A stretch of 64,000 nt of DNA, taken from positions 62,001 to 126,000 of the forward strand of contig JAFGNJ010000005.1 in NCBI GenBank assembly GCA_016927065.1, written 5' to 3'. The position numbers and the translations under genes were made by a program. The notes under the pieces were generated by a model, which was not told the DNA's origin, made no database searches, and saw only the letters and a list, made by a program, of their open reading frames with translations. This document shows positions 24,501-33,224 of the stretch, one piece after another. Origin of the DNA: Deltaproteobacteria bacterium (GTDB lineage: Bacteria; Desulfobacterota; B13-G15; RBG-16-54-18). Position 1 is the first letter of the stretch. Every line of letters starts with the position of its first letter.

Positions 24501-24995
24501 CCTGCTGCTAATCATGGACCAATTGTCTTTATAGTCTCGCAAATCCCGTTCGACGATGGCGCAATGCAGTGAATCGGGTTTTCTGGGCCTTACTCCGCCA
24601 TGAGAGTCAAGCCAACGCGAGTAGTTTGCGATTAGAATGTCCTGCACTTTCGACCATTCAAGTATGAAGAATTGATCCTCGCCGTACTTCTCTGCAGCAA
24701 GAACGAACACGCACACCAATTGTCGAATTGGAAGAGGTTTCTTACCCCCGATGAGCTGCTTGCTTCCATCGAAAGTAATGTCTGCGAATTTGTCGATCGA
24801 GAATTGCCATGCCCCTCCTTTGATGGTTTTTACCTGGATTGGACATGAAGAACCCTTGAAGTCGGTAGCTATGAGATCAAAGTCAGGAACATTGCCAGAA
24901 AAGGTTGCAACGAGAAGCCCTCGTCGAGCAAGCTCGCAGGCAACCAGATATTCGCCGATCTGTTTGATTAGCTGATTACTTCGCCCTGTGGCCAT
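24495..24995 (-). CDS. PD-(D/E)XK nuclease-like protein, cassette-encoded
   Basis: A 166-residue protein with GEYLVACELARRGL (helix with conserved glutamate), then VPDFDLIATDFKG and PIQVKTIKG. D, then Q-V-K, occupy the positions of the PD-(D/E)XK catalytic residues, with glutamine in place of the acidic residue as in some active nucleases. This N-terminal layout resembles small restriction-endonuclease-like proteins and Holliday junction resolvase-like folds. Its stop codon lies inside the R'' box of a vestigial attC. Only 31 bases separate it from the next nuclease-like gene, so the two may be co-transcribed. Confidence 0.62.
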   Translation of the reverse strand: MATGRSNQLIKQIGEYLVACELARRGLLVATFSGNVPDFDLIATDFKGSSCPIQVKTIKGGAWQFSIDKFADITFDGSKQLIGGKKPLPIRQLVCVFVLAAEKYGEDQFFILEWSKVQDILIANYSRWLDSHGGVRPRKPDSLHCAIVERDLRDYKDNWSMISSRL

Positions 24996-25017
24996 ACACT
25001 TCCATCCTTTTCCTGAG

Positions 25018-25085
25018 TTCTAACAAAGCTCGGGGTCAGGCGCGGAGGCGCGTTAGCGCCGATGTGCCTGGAACTGTTGTTAGCC
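25018..25085 (-). repeat. attC recombination site (integron cassette)
   Basis: A 68-base site on the minus strand runs from GGCTAAC (R'') to GTTAGAA (R'). The inner arms GTTCCAGGC-ACATCGGCGC and GCGCC-TCCGCGCCTGACC pair imperfectly around TAAC, as in classical 59-base elements. It lies 66 bases past the stop of the endonuclease III-like gene. Confidence 0.85.
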
Positions 25086-25150
25086 ATTTCCAATTAATGG
25101 CGCGAACATCTCATAGCTGGGACAAAGAACGCCATTGTTCATTAGCCACT

Positions 25151-25888
25151 TTACGCAGAGACTACTTTTCTGCACTCTGAAGAGACAATGCAGTCACTGC
25201 AGTTTGGTAGTTTTGGGCGACACCACTTCCTTCCAATTTCCCAACATGAAAAATCTATTATTCCAGGGAAATCAGGATTCAATTCACGCGCCTTATAGAT
25301 AACCATGTCGTTATTAGCATCGGAAGGAACAAAGCCCATTCGTTTCATTACTCTAATGATGTGTACATCGGGAGATATATCGATTGAGTAATAATCGGAA
25401 AATGGAATCCTGAATTGTCTGGCAAGAATATTAGCCGCCATCGTTGATATTTTGATGCCACTCCCTTTGAATTCTAAGAATCTATATACAACTGCTGAAC
25501 TACTTGGATTGTTGCTCCAGATATTAGCGGCATTACCTTCATACTTATTATTGATCTGCAATATGGCATCATGAAACACAGATGCCATAGTATCGTTAAA
25601 TCTGTGGAGCTTATTTATATTAAAAATTCGTTTCAGTTCCAAGAGTCCAACCTTTGAGAGGTCCTCTAAGAGAAACGAATTCAGTTCTTTGTAGATTGAA
25701 TAGGGAATTGCCCACGCACGTTCAGCCTTAATCTGTCGATCCATGAGACATGCAAGTACATATGCGTGAGGATATTTCTTGAGATCATTCAGGATGCTAT
25801 TTGCCTTATCATCATCCACAAAATGCACCATCTGGCTTGTTGGGTGCATGAAGCGCTCTTTGGCAATTCGGACAAGCAAGCTTTCCAT
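25151..25888 (-). CDS. Endonuclease III-like HhH/Fe-S protein, cassette-encoded
   Basis: A 245-residue protein of the HhH-GPD base-excision superfamily. The C-terminus has WCRPKLPNCSDCIVSSEC, the C-x6-C-x2-C-x5-C iron-sulphur loop of endonuclease III and MutY. SIDISPDVHIIRVMKRMGF corresponds to the segment with the catalytic aspartate region (DxHV) in these glycosylases. The N-terminal 120 residues are divergent. It may act in DNA base repair or, given its cassette location, as a defence nuclease or glycosylase. It carries its own attC downstream (25018-25085). Confidence 0.72.
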   Translation of the reverse strand: MESLLVRIAKERFMHPTSQMVHFVDDDKANSILNDLKKYPHAYVLACLMDRQIKAERAWAIPYSIYKELNSFLLEDLSKVGLLELKRIFNINKLHRFNDTMASVFHDAILQINNKYEGNAANIWSNNPSSSAVVYRFLEFKGSGIKISTMAANILARQFRIPFSDYYSIDISPDVHIIRVMKRMGFVPSDANNDMVIYKARELNPDFPGIIDFSCWEIGRKWCRPKLPNCSDCIVSSECRKVVSA

Positions 25889-25906
25889 AGGTTATGCTCT
25901 TTTCAG

Positions 25907-25995
25907 GGTTAATGGCCGAGTTGAGCGGAATCCGAGCAACGGAGAAAAGGTTGATATTTTGGGGTTAGGCGGATTTCCGCTCCAGTGCCTTGTTC
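25907..25995 (-). repeat. Degenerate attC-like site upstream of the first cassette
   Basis: GAGCGGAATCCG (25923-25934) and CGGATTTCCGCTC (25970-25982) form an inverted repeat. On the minus strand GAACAAGGC opens the element and ATTAACC closes it, each one or two bases from the R''/R' consensus. It would be the site at which the endonuclease III-like cassette joined a now-lost neighbour. The stretch from 26000 to 26432 holds no gene that I can support: GC-rich up to 26130, then AT-rich with a TATAAT at 26228. Confidence 0.45.
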
Positions 25996-26432
25996 GCGCC
26001 GGAGGCGCGGCAAAGCGTCTGAGTGGAGCTCAGCTCGGCCATTCGCGCCGCCGTCGCCCATTATCTCTTCCCTATTTTTCCTCGCGACCAACTACACCTC
26101 CGCGCCCAGCTGTTGTAATAGGCGGCGCGAACATTTATTTTTAAGCGTATTCTACTAAATATCCAATTTTATTTCGTAAAAGGAAGGTTGTCAAGAATTG
26201 TTGCGTAGAAATAGCCAGAAAATTCTATATAATAATAAGCTGGTTTTCAAACTGATAGCTTTTACCGTTTTCCACTTTCAGTTAACAGCTTCCCGTTTGC
26301 AATCACCTTCCTATCGCACAGTTGGGACAATAAAACTCATTCGAACGGATTCTTAACACCTTTTCCCATTGAACTCCCCCTCACCCCACGATATAATATA
26401 AGTTCACAGTTTTTCTGGAGATTACCCTGTCT

Positions 26433-27779
26433 ATGAAAATCCTTTTGATTTCACCGGAACGGGAGAGAAAAAAAGAGGAAGACTTCCTCTTCCGCCTCGG
26501 CTTTTTGAACCTCCCCTATGTGGCCTCGGTGACACCTCCGGATTGCGAGGTGCGGATCGTGGATGAGGCCTATGAAAAAATAGACTTCGATGACAAAGTA
26601 GACCTGGTGGGGATATCGGCCCAGACCCCGGTGGCTCCTCGGGCTTACCGGGTCGCCGAGGAATTTCGCAAGCGGGGGGTGCCGGTGGTCATGGGCGGCG
26701 TGCATGCCAGCGTGCTCCCCGAAGAGGCCTTAGAGCATGTGGATGCGGTAGTGATCGGCGAGGCAGAGGCCACGTGGCCTCAACTCCTTGAGGATTTTCG
26801 CCAGGGCAAATTAAAAAAAATTTACAAATCCAACGGATGGGTGCAGGGGGATACCATTCCCCTGCCGCGAAGAGAGCTGTTAAACCCTCGCCACTATTTC
26901 CCTTTGAAACTCTTAGAGACAACCCGCGGCTGTCCCCACCGGTGCGATTTCTGCCAGGTATCGCGTTTCTTCGGCAACCGGTACCGCACCCGCCCCCTTG
27001 CGGAAATCGCCAAAGAACTTGACTCTATGTTCGGACAAGGCCCGGTTATGCCCCCCTGGGCCGCACGGCTCCTCTCTCTTATCAGCAAAGACCTCCCTTA
27101 TTTTTTGAAGCGGAGGCTTTTGTACATCATCGATAACAATGTAGTTTCGAATAAGCAATTTGCCATCGAATTGCTCTCTCTCTTGAAAGACTATGACCTC
27201 CTGTGGTGGGGACATGCCCCGGTCTCCATCGCCCAAGACGATAAACTCCTGAGGCTCTTTGCCGCAAGCGGCTGTATCGCCGTCAACATCGGCTTCGAAT
27301 CCCTCTCCCCCAAAAACCTCAAGCACATCAAGAAGGGATTCAACAAGCCCTCGCAGTATCAGGAGGTGATCAAAAAAATCCACGGGTATGGGATAGGGAT
27401 CATGGGGACCTTTATCGTGGGTCTGGATGACGACGACCCCGGGGTGTTTCAGGAGACCATAGACTTTATTCTAGAAAACAAACTCGATTGGGCCTTGGCC
27501 TTTATCATGACCCCCTACCCCGGCACCGAGTCCTTTGAGCGGCTGGAGAGGGAGGGGAGGATCCTGCACAGGGATTGGGAGCGATACGATTCCCTGAATA
27601 CTGTCTATCAACCCCTCCTGATGAGCGCGGAGGAACTGGAACAAGGGTTACGGCGTATATGGAAAGAGATCTTCTCCCTCAGATCCCTCTTCCACAGGAT
27701 CATTAAATCCCCGCGCGTCCACCCCCTCTTTTACCTCCCCATGAACTGGGGTTTTCACCGCCTCACCAAGAACTGGTAG
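26433..27779 (+). CDS. B12-binding domain radical SAM protein
   Basis: A 448-residue radical SAM enzyme. An N-terminal cobalamin-binding-like Rossmann domain (about 1-130) shows VGISAQTPVAPRAY and VVMGGVHASVLPEEAL, typical of the B12-radical SAM subgroup. The core follows with TTRGCPHRCDFCQVSRFFG, the CxxxCxxC motif for the [4Fe-4S] cluster and SAM, and later ILENKLDWALAFIMTPYPGT. Members perform methylations, ring contractions or other radical chemistry on many substrates; none can be assigned here. It is a monocistronic-looking gene next to the integron-like region and upstream of ccsB. Confidence 0.87.
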   Translation: MKILLISPERERKKEEDFLFRLGFLNLPYVASVTPPDCEVRIVDEAYEKIDFDDKVDLVGISAQTPVAPRAYRVAEEFRKRGVPVVMGGVHASVLPEEALEHVDAVVIGEAEATWPQLLEDFRQGKLKKIYKSNGWVQGDTIPLPRRELLNPRHYFPLKLLETTRGCPHRCDFCQVSRFFGNRYRTRPLAEIAKELDSMFGQGPVMPPWAARLLSLISKDLPYFLKRRLLYIIDNNVVSNKQFAIELLSLLKDYDLLWWGHAPVSIAQDDKLLRLFAASGCIAVNIGFESLSPKNLKHIKKGFNKPSQYQEVIKKIHGYGIGIMGTFIVGLDDDDPGVFQETIDFILENKLDWALAFIMTPYPGTESFERLEREGRILHRDWERYDSLNTVYQPLLMSAEELEQGLRRIWKEIFSLRSLFHRIIKSPRVHPLFYLPMNWGFHRLTKNW

Positions 27780-27885
27780 CCTTTTCGCATAATCCTGTGT
27801 TAAAATAAAAAGCGAACCCCCTAAGATCAGTGAAGAACAGAGAAAACAATATAGTGGCTGTCTTTCTCCCAAAGGTTATCAGGTG

Positions 27886-28713
27886 ATGAACGTCATCTTT
27901 TTCCAAATCACCCTGCTCTTTTATGTCTGCGGTACCATCGCCTACCTCATCTACCTGGTCTCCTTCCACAGGAAGGTTGCCTGGGTGGGAAGAATGCTCT
28001 TGAGTGTGGGCTTTATCGCCCATTGCCTTACCTTCTTTCTGAGATATATAGAGGCTGGCCACACGCCAGTGATCAATCTCTATGAATCTCTGTCGTTCTT
28101 CGCCTGGCTCGTGGTCGGCTTGTACCTTCTGTTGCGCTTTCGGTATAAGGTTGAGGTGCTGGGGGCCTTCGTCTCCCCTCTGGCCCTGCTGCTCGTCATC
28201 TGGGCCGCGACTCTGCCGAAGGAAATCCTCTCCCTCCCCCCTATCCTCAAAAGCTGGTGGTTTCCTATCCATGTGACCTTTGCCTTTCTGGGGTACGCCG
28301 CTTTCACCCTTGCTTTCTGTGCTGGGGTGGTCTATCTCATCCAGGAGAGATTGGTCAAAACCAAAAACATAGGAACCTTTTTAGAACGGCTTCCTTCTCT
28401 GGAGGTCCTCGACAAAATCAGCTACCGAGCCTTGACGATCGGCTTTCCCCTGCTCACCATCGGGATCATCACCGGAGCGGCATGGGCGGAGTATGCCTGG
28501 GGGGCTTATTGGAGCGGGGATCAAAAAGAGACCTGGTCTCTTATCACGTGGCTGCTTTACGCCGCACTCCTGCACCAACGCCTGATGGTGGGGTGGCGGG
28601 GTAAAAAGGCGGCCATTATGGCCATCGTAGGATTTGGTGCAGTGCTGTTCACTTTTTTAGGGGTCAACCTTCTCATGGAAGGCCACCATACCTATGCCGC
28701 GTGGTTCAGGTGA
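27886..28713 (+). CDS. ccsB: Cytochrome c biogenesis protein CcsB/ResC-type (CcsA family)
   Basis: A polytopic membrane protein of about 275 residues in the heme-handling CcsA/CcmC family of system II cytochrome c maturation. The tryptophan-rich motif WGAYWSGDQKETWSLITW (WWD-domain equivalent) is near residues 204-221, and conserved histidines occur in FIAHCLTFF, FPIHVTFAF, LHQRLMVGW and EGHHTYAAW. About eight membrane helices are visible. It is followed after three bases by hemA, a neighbour pair often seen in Desulfobacterota, linking heme synthesis to heme delivery. ATG at 27886 is used; an in-frame GTG lies one codon earlier. Confidence 0.88.
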   Translation: MNVIFFQITLLFYVCGTIAYLIYLVSFHRKVAWVGRMLLSVGFIAHCLTFFLRYIEAGHTPVINLYESLSFFAWLVVGLYLLLRFRYKVEVLGAFVSPLALLLVIWAATLPKEILSLPPILKSWWFPIHVTFAFLGYAAFTLAFCAGVVYLIQERLVKTKNIGTFLERLPSLEVLDKISYRALTIGFPLLTIGIITGAAWAEYAWGAYWSGDQKETWSLITWLLYAALLHQRLMVGWRGKKAAIMAIVGFGAVLFTFLGVNLLMEGHHTYAAWFR

Positions 28714-28716
28714 TCC

Positions 28717-29988
28717 ATGAAGGAAGTTATTCTCGTCGGACTCAACCACCACACGGCCCCCGTGGAGATCAGGGAGCGGATCTCCTTCCCGGAAGAAGAG
28801 CTGGATAGATACCTCAAGGCGCTTTATGACCTCCCCAGCGTTGCCGAGGGGCTTATCCTCTCTACCTGTAACCGCGTGGAGATATACGCGGCCACGAAGG
28901 TTCCGGATAAGGGCGTCGAGGAAATAAAGGCCTTCCTCGCGCACCAGCACCATCTCTCCGTGCCCGAATTCGAAAACAACCTCTATGTCCTTCAGGGGGA
29001 GGAGTTGGTGAGTCACGTCTTTCGGGTGGCCTCCAGCCTCGACTCCATGGTGGTGGGGGAACCGCAGATCTTAGGCCAGATCAAGGAGGCCTATCGCACA
29101 GCCCACACGGCAAAGGGCACCGGAACCTTGTTGAACAAGCTGCTCCACAAGGCCTTCTCCGTAGCCAAGAGGGTGCGGACCGAGACCAGCATCGGGAACG
29201 GAGCGGTCTCAGTGAGCTTTGTCGCCGTAGAGTTGGCAAAGCGAATCTTTGCCAACCTGGATGAAAAAGAGGTCCTGATCATCGGGGCGGGAGAGATGTG
29301 CGAGCTGACCGCTCAACATCTGGTCCGCGGCGGTATAAAAAAGGTCCTCGTGGCCAACCGAACGGAGAAACGAGCCGTGGAATTGGCCGAACGATTTCAC
29401 GGAGAGGCAATTCCCTTCTCGGAACTCCCTCATGCCCTGCTGCGGGCCGATATCGTCATCAGCTCTACCGGATCGCAGGACGTTATCGTGAGCAAAAAAG
29501 ATGTTTCGGCAATCATTAAAAAGAGAAAAAACAGCCCGCTCTTTTTCATTGATATTGCGGTCCCGAGAGATATCGACCCCCAGGTAAACACCATTGATAA
29601 CGTCTATCTCTATGATATCGACGACCTGCAGGAGGTGGCGGAGGCAAACATCAAAGATCGTCAGCACGAGGCCCAAAGGGCGGAAGAGATCGTTTCGACC
29701 GAAGCAAAACAGTTTTGCCGCTGGTATCAATCCCTGGAGGTAATACCGACCATCATTTCGTTAAAAGAAAAAATGGAAAAAATAAGGGAAAAAGAATTGG
29801 GTAAGACCCTCGCTGCCCTTCCGCAACTCTCAGAAAAGGAACGCAGGGCACTGGAGGCCCTCTCCGAGGCCATCGTCAAAAAGATCATCCACGCCCCCAT
29901 TTCACTCTTGAAAAAGGAAAGCCGGAACTCCGAGGGGGAGACATATGTGGACGTGGTGCAAAAACTTTTCGGTTTAGATGAGGAGTAG
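28717..29988 (+). CDS. hemA: Glutamyl-tRNA reductase
   Basis: The first committed step of C5-pathway tetrapyrrole synthesis: NADPH reduction of glutamyl-tRNA(Glu) to glutamate-1-semialdehyde. The 423 residues are normal length. The nucleophile C51 is in LILSTCNRVEIYA, followed by LDSMVVGEPQILGQIKEAY, the NADPH-binding VLIIGAGEMCELTAQHL and the C-terminal dimerisation helices. The N-terminal GLNHHTAPVEIRERISF is diagnostic. It is translated directly after ccsB. Confidence 0.96.
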   Translation: MKEVILVGLNHHTAPVEIRERISFPEEELDRYLKALYDLPSVAEGLILSTCNRVEIYAATKVPDKGVEEIKAFLAHQHHLSVPEFENNLYVLQGEELVSHVFRVASSLDSMVVGEPQILGQIKEAYRTAHTAKGTGTLLNKLLHKAFSVAKRVRTETSIGNGAVSVSFVAVELAKRIFANLDEKEVLIIGAGEMCELTAQHLVRGGIKKVLVANRTEKRAVELAERFHGEAIPFSELPHALLRADIVISSTGSQDVIVSKKDVSAIIKKRKNSPLFFIDIAVPRDIDPQVNTIDNVYLYDIDDLQEVAEANIKDRQHEAQRAEEIVSTEAKQFCRWYQSLEVIPTIISLKEKMEKIREKELGKTLAALPQLSEKERRALEALSEAIVKKIIHAPISLLKKESRNSEGETYVDVVQKLFGLDEE

Positions 29989-29994
29989 ATTGAC

Positions 29995-31401
29995 ATGAGC
30001 GTTCAATTATTTTCATCGCTTCCCATACGATCTGTTGTCGCCCGTGTAGTTCTCTGCTTCATCATTTTCGCCCTTTTCCCCACTGCGGGAAGTGCCTCTA
30101 TGACCGTGGAAGAAGAAAGAGAGATGGGGGATAAGCTGGCCATACAGATCCAGCAAAACGTGGGGATCATCAATGACCCCATTATCACGGCGTATGTGGA
30201 TGAAATTGGCAGACGTCTCGTAGAAACTACTCATGATCGCCGCTTCCGCTATCGCTTTTACGTATTCAAGGAACAAGAACCCAACGCCTTCGCCATCCCT
30301 GGAGGGCATATCTTTATCAGCAGCGGGCTGATTCGCTTGATAGACATAGAGGATGAGTTGGCCGGTGTAATCGGCCATGAAATCGCTCACGGCGTGCTGA
30401 GGCACATTGACAAGGCAATGGATAGAGCCAGACGCCTCTCCCTCGTCACGCTGGCGGCCATCATCGCTGGGGCCTTCCTTTCCAAAGATGCCGAGGGAAC
30501 TGCCACCTTGACTACCGGCGCCATGGCCTTGGCCCAATCCTTGATGCTCAAATATACCCGGGCGAACGAGGTTGAGGCGGATCAAAAGGGAATGACATAC
30601 ATGGCCGATGCCGGCTACGATCCCAAAGCGATGGTGATCTTCCTCAAAAAAATCTATCGCTGGCAGCGGTTTAGTTCGCCGGACGTCCCTACCTACCTCT
30701 CCACCCATCCCGGAATCGAATCGCGCATCTCCTATCTGTCTGATAACTTCATGTCTAGTCCACAGTCTCCTTCTGCGCCCCCGCCGGCGTCAGGGGATTT
30801 GAAAAAGATCCAAATACAGCTTTTCCTCAAGGAAAGGGGGGGAGCGGAAGGAATCAACCAATACACCTCTCTACTGCGAGAAAGGCCAGGGAATGTAGAT
30901 ATCCTCTATGGCCTGGGGGTCTCATATAGCCTGGTGGGTAGAAGCAAAGAGGCTGTATCTTTTTTATCTGAGGCCCTTCAGGCCGCACCAAAAGATCCAT
31001 ACATAATCCGTGAGCTGGGTATAGCCTATTTCCATACAAAGGAAATAGATAAGGCGCTCGATGCCCTGAAGACAGCATTGGATACGTTCCCGCACGACAC
31101 TACTATCCTCTATTATCTCGCCCAGGGGTATCAGGAGAAGAACCAATGGGATGAGGCCCTTGCTTTCTACCAACAGGTGTTGGATTTAGATCCTCGAAGG
31201 GTGGAAATTTACTACAACCTCGGGGTGGTCTATGACAAAAAAGGGCTTTTAGGCCCAGCACATGAACATTTCGGCCTCTATTTCCAGCATAAAAGGCAAT
31301 GGGAAACCGCCCTGTTTCACTTCAGAAAGGCATTGGAACAGACTCAGGATCCGAGAAAAAGGAGACAACTGGAACAACTCATCAAAGAATTAGAAGGATA
31401 A
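29995..31401 (+). CDS. M48 family metalloprotease with TPR repeats (BepA-like)
   Basis: A 468-residue periplasmic zinc protease. An N-terminal signal peptide (VVARVVLCFIIFALFPTAGSAS) precedes the protease domain with HEIAH at 128-132 and the third ligand in ANEVEADQKG. Tetratricopeptide repeats fill about 270-465 (ILYGLGVSYSLVGRSKEAV, IIRELGIAYFHTKEIDKAL, ILYYLAQGYQEKNQWDEAL). This order matches BepA, which degrades misassembled outer-membrane proteins in E. coli. AGGAG from the hemA stop region serves as ribosome binding site, so it is probably in the ccsB-hemA operon. Confidence 0.88.
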   Translation: MSVQLFSSLPIRSVVARVVLCFIIFALFPTAGSASMTVEEEREMGDKLAIQIQQNVGIINDPIITAYVDEIGRRLVETTHDRRFRYRFYVFKEQEPNAFAIPGGHIFISSGLIRLIDIEDELAGVIGHEIAHGVLRHIDKAMDRARRLSLVTLAAIIAGAFLSKDAEGTATLTTGAMALAQSLMLKYTRANEVEADQKGMTYMADAGYDPKAMVIFLKKIYRWQRFSSPDVPTYLSTHPGIESRISYLSDNFMSSPQSPSAPPPASGDLKKIQIQLFLKERGGAEGINQYTSLLRERPGNVDILYGLGVSYSLVGRSKEAVSFLSEALQAAPKDPYIIRELGIAYFHTKEIDKALDALKTALDTFPHDTTILYYLAQGYQEKNQWDEALAFYQQVLDLDPRRVEIYYNLGVVYDKKGLLGPAHEHFGLYFQHKRQWETALFHFRKALEQTQDPRKRRQLEQLIKELEG

Positions 31402-31501
31402 GAAACCTATCTCCCCTCCCCTGTACCTTCCTCGATTTTACAGAGAATTATAACCCCAGCAGGCCTTTTTTAAAAAATACCTAACCCACCTAAATTTTAT
31501 A

Positions 31502-31567
31502 TTGACAATCTAATCCCACTGTAGTAGTAGAAATTAAATAATAAAATTTTAATAGTAAAATATTATT
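31502..31567 (+). promoter_or_regulatory. Candidate promoter and AT-rich dyad of the polyketide operon
   Basis: TTGACA at 31502-31507 is followed after 17 bases by TAGTAG (31525-31530), a weak -10. Directly downstream AATAAT (31537-31542) and ATTATT (31562-31567) bracket an AT-rich imperfect dyad that could be an operator. The first gene starts at 31633. No better promoter is visible in the 231-base gap. Confidence 0.35.
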
Positions 31568-31632
31568 ATTTTTGGCTGTGGGGTATATCGAGCTTACATA
31601 ACTATTCGAAATTAAAGATTTGGCGAATCAAA

Positions 31633-32637
31633 ATGAACATAGCGGTGATCGGAGCAGGCGCAATAGGGGGGTTGGTAGCAGGGTATCTAGTCGATAAAGG
31701 TGAGCAGGTAATATTAGCGGCTCATCCAGAGCACGTCGCACCTATTTTACAAAACGGCCTAACTATCGAAGGCGCTCGTGGCAGGCTGTGTGTCAGATTA
31801 CCGGTAAAACGTCAGTTGGAGGAACAGGTGGATGTAGCCATTTTGGCAACCAAGACTCCTGATTTAGAAGAGGCCATCACGCAAAATTTTGAATATCTCA
31901 AGGATACACGAATAGTATCCGTCCAGAATGGCGTCCGGGGAGAAAAGATTATTGCCGAGCATTTAGGCGCGGGTAGGCTTTTCCCCAGCATAGTTATGTT
32001 CGGGGCAACGTATCTGGCTCCGGGAAAGATCGTACATAACTTTGAAGGTGACTGGATTATAGGGGGGGCGAATTCAGGCGAGAATGAGATGTTCCATGAA
32101 ATCATTAAGGTAACTTCCAAGATATTCCCCTCCCCTGCAAGCGATGAAATAGAGGGAATGAAATGGATGAAATTATTCATAAATGCCAATAACTGTCTCC
32201 CTGCCATCTTAGGGAAGAGCATGCAGGAAACATTCAGTAATATCCCCGTCTGTAAAATTAGTATGCGGATTTGGCAAGAAGGCTTCGAGTTAGTAAATAA
32301 AGCACAGCTTACCTTATCCTCTTTACCAACATTCCCGGTAGAAAGGCTCACGCAGCTTATCGCTATGCCGTTGGACGAATCGGCGAAGGTATTCTCTTCC
32401 ATCATGCTCAATTTAAGCAAGGAGCCGCTGTATGGTTCTATCTTGCAGAGCATTCATAGAAAACGTCCTTCGGAGATCGATTATATCAACGGAGAGTTTG
32501 TTAATCTTGCCGTATCGATGGGGCAAAAGGCCTCGCTTAATGCAAAGCTTGTACAAATGGTGCACGACGTAGAAAAGAGTGGGAAATTTTTCAGCACGGA
32601 TGATTTAGTCAATCAAACAAAGGAGTTGATGAACTAA
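31633..32637 (+). CDS. Ketopantoate reductase family (PanE/ApbA) oxidoreductase
   Basis: A 334-residue NAD(P)H-dependent reductase. It starts MNIAVIGAGAIGGLVAGYL, the GxGAIG Rossmann motif of 2-dehydropantoate 2-reductase. The catalytic-lysine helix is in EGMKWMKLFINANNCLPAIL, and the C-terminal helical domain is of normal size. In panE the product feeds pantothenate and thereby coenzyme A and 4'-phosphopantetheine. Its place as first gene of an operon with ACP and AcpS could reflect that link, or it could reduce a 2-keto group in the product. It is followed after two bases by the next gene. Confidence 0.82.
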   Translation: MNIAVIGAGAIGGLVAGYLVDKGEQVILAAHPEHVAPILQNGLTIEGARGRLCVRLPVKRQLEEQVDVAILATKTPDLEEAITQNFEYLKDTRIVSVQNGVRGEKIIAEHLGAGRLFPSIVMFGATYLAPGKIVHNFEGDWIIGGANSGENEMFHEIIKVTSKIFPSPASDEIEGMKWMKLFINANNCLPAILGKSMQETFSNIPVCKISMRIWQEGFELVNKAQLTLSSLPTFPVERLTQLIAMPLDESAKVFSSIMLNLSKEPLYGSILQSIHRKRPSEIDYINGEFVNLAVSMGQKASLNAKLVQMVHDVEKSGKFFSTDDLVNQTKELMN

Positions 32638-32639
32638 TT

Positions 32640-33224
32640 ATGGTGAATACGCCATTCCCTAAATTGAAGCTCACTGTCACAAAAGTAGAAGGGAGATGCT
32701 ATCACAATTACGAAATGGGTGATGAAATAATCCTGGAGGATTTCACTCATCCACCGGAGCACTTCTGTTTGGGCTTGGCACACGCGCTTTTCCCCGCCAT
32801 CTATTCGCTGAGTTTTGCTGCCTGTCTACCCTTCATGGAGAATCAGCGATCACTGTACGTGACGTGTCCGGACGGAGGGAAGCTGGAATTCTTGGCTGAG
32901 GTGCTGGATTACAGCGGTAATGTCTCCGTAATACCAAAAGACCCCACCTATCAGGGGCCCCGGCCAAAAAAATTGTTGGTAGAGGTGGTTCAAGACAGGG
33001 GCGGCTGCACGTATGGGTACAAGCTGGGGGACCAGTTTGAGTTTGAGGGGTTGAAGTGCAAGGAGGGATTTTGCGGGGCGGCGTACCACCTCCTTTTCCC
33101 CGCGCTCTTTGGGCTTAATTTCGGGGCCAAGTTTTTTTTCATGCAGAACCCCGATTCGATAGATACCGTGACGTGTCCCGACAAAGGCAAGATAGTCTTT
33201 AAGGTAACGAGAGAAGAAGAATGA
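32640..33224 (+). CDS. Tandem TIGR04076-like protein
   Basis: Two copies of one small domain (about 8-95 and 105-190). Each has KVEGRCYHNYEMGDEI or QDRGGCTYGYKLGDQF, then a cysteine block (HFCLGLAHALFPAIYSL or GFCGAAYHLLFPALFGL) and a CPD motif (VTCPDGGKLEF or VTCPDKGKIVF). This pattern fits the TIGR04076 family of small cysteine-containing proteins of unknown function, usually single-domain. Four cysteines per repeat suggest metal or Fe-S binding. It overlaps the ketosynthase start by four bases. Confidence 0.62.
   Translation: MVNTPFPKLKLTVTKVEGRCYHNYEMGDEIILEDFTHPPEHFCLGLAHALFPAIYSLSFAACLPFMENQRSLYVTCPDGGKLEFLAEVLDYSGNVSVIPKDPTYQGPRPKKLLVEVVQDRGGCTYGYKLGDQFEFEGLKCKEGFCGAAYHLLFPALFGLNFGAKFFFMQNPDSIDTVTCPDKGKIVFKVTREEE

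Noticed and set aside
25909-26091. 60-codon minus-strand frame upstream of the endonuclease III-like gene
   Set aside because: It lies inside an attC-like inverted repeat and a GC-rich junction, with no ribosome binding site or protein-like composition.
25099-26134. Direct repeat GGCGCGAACAT at 25099-25109 and 26124-26134 flanking the endonuclease III-like cassette
   Set aside because: Eleven bases of GC-rich sequence near attC remnants can repeat by descent of the sites themselves; there is no transposase or target duplication to support a mobile element.
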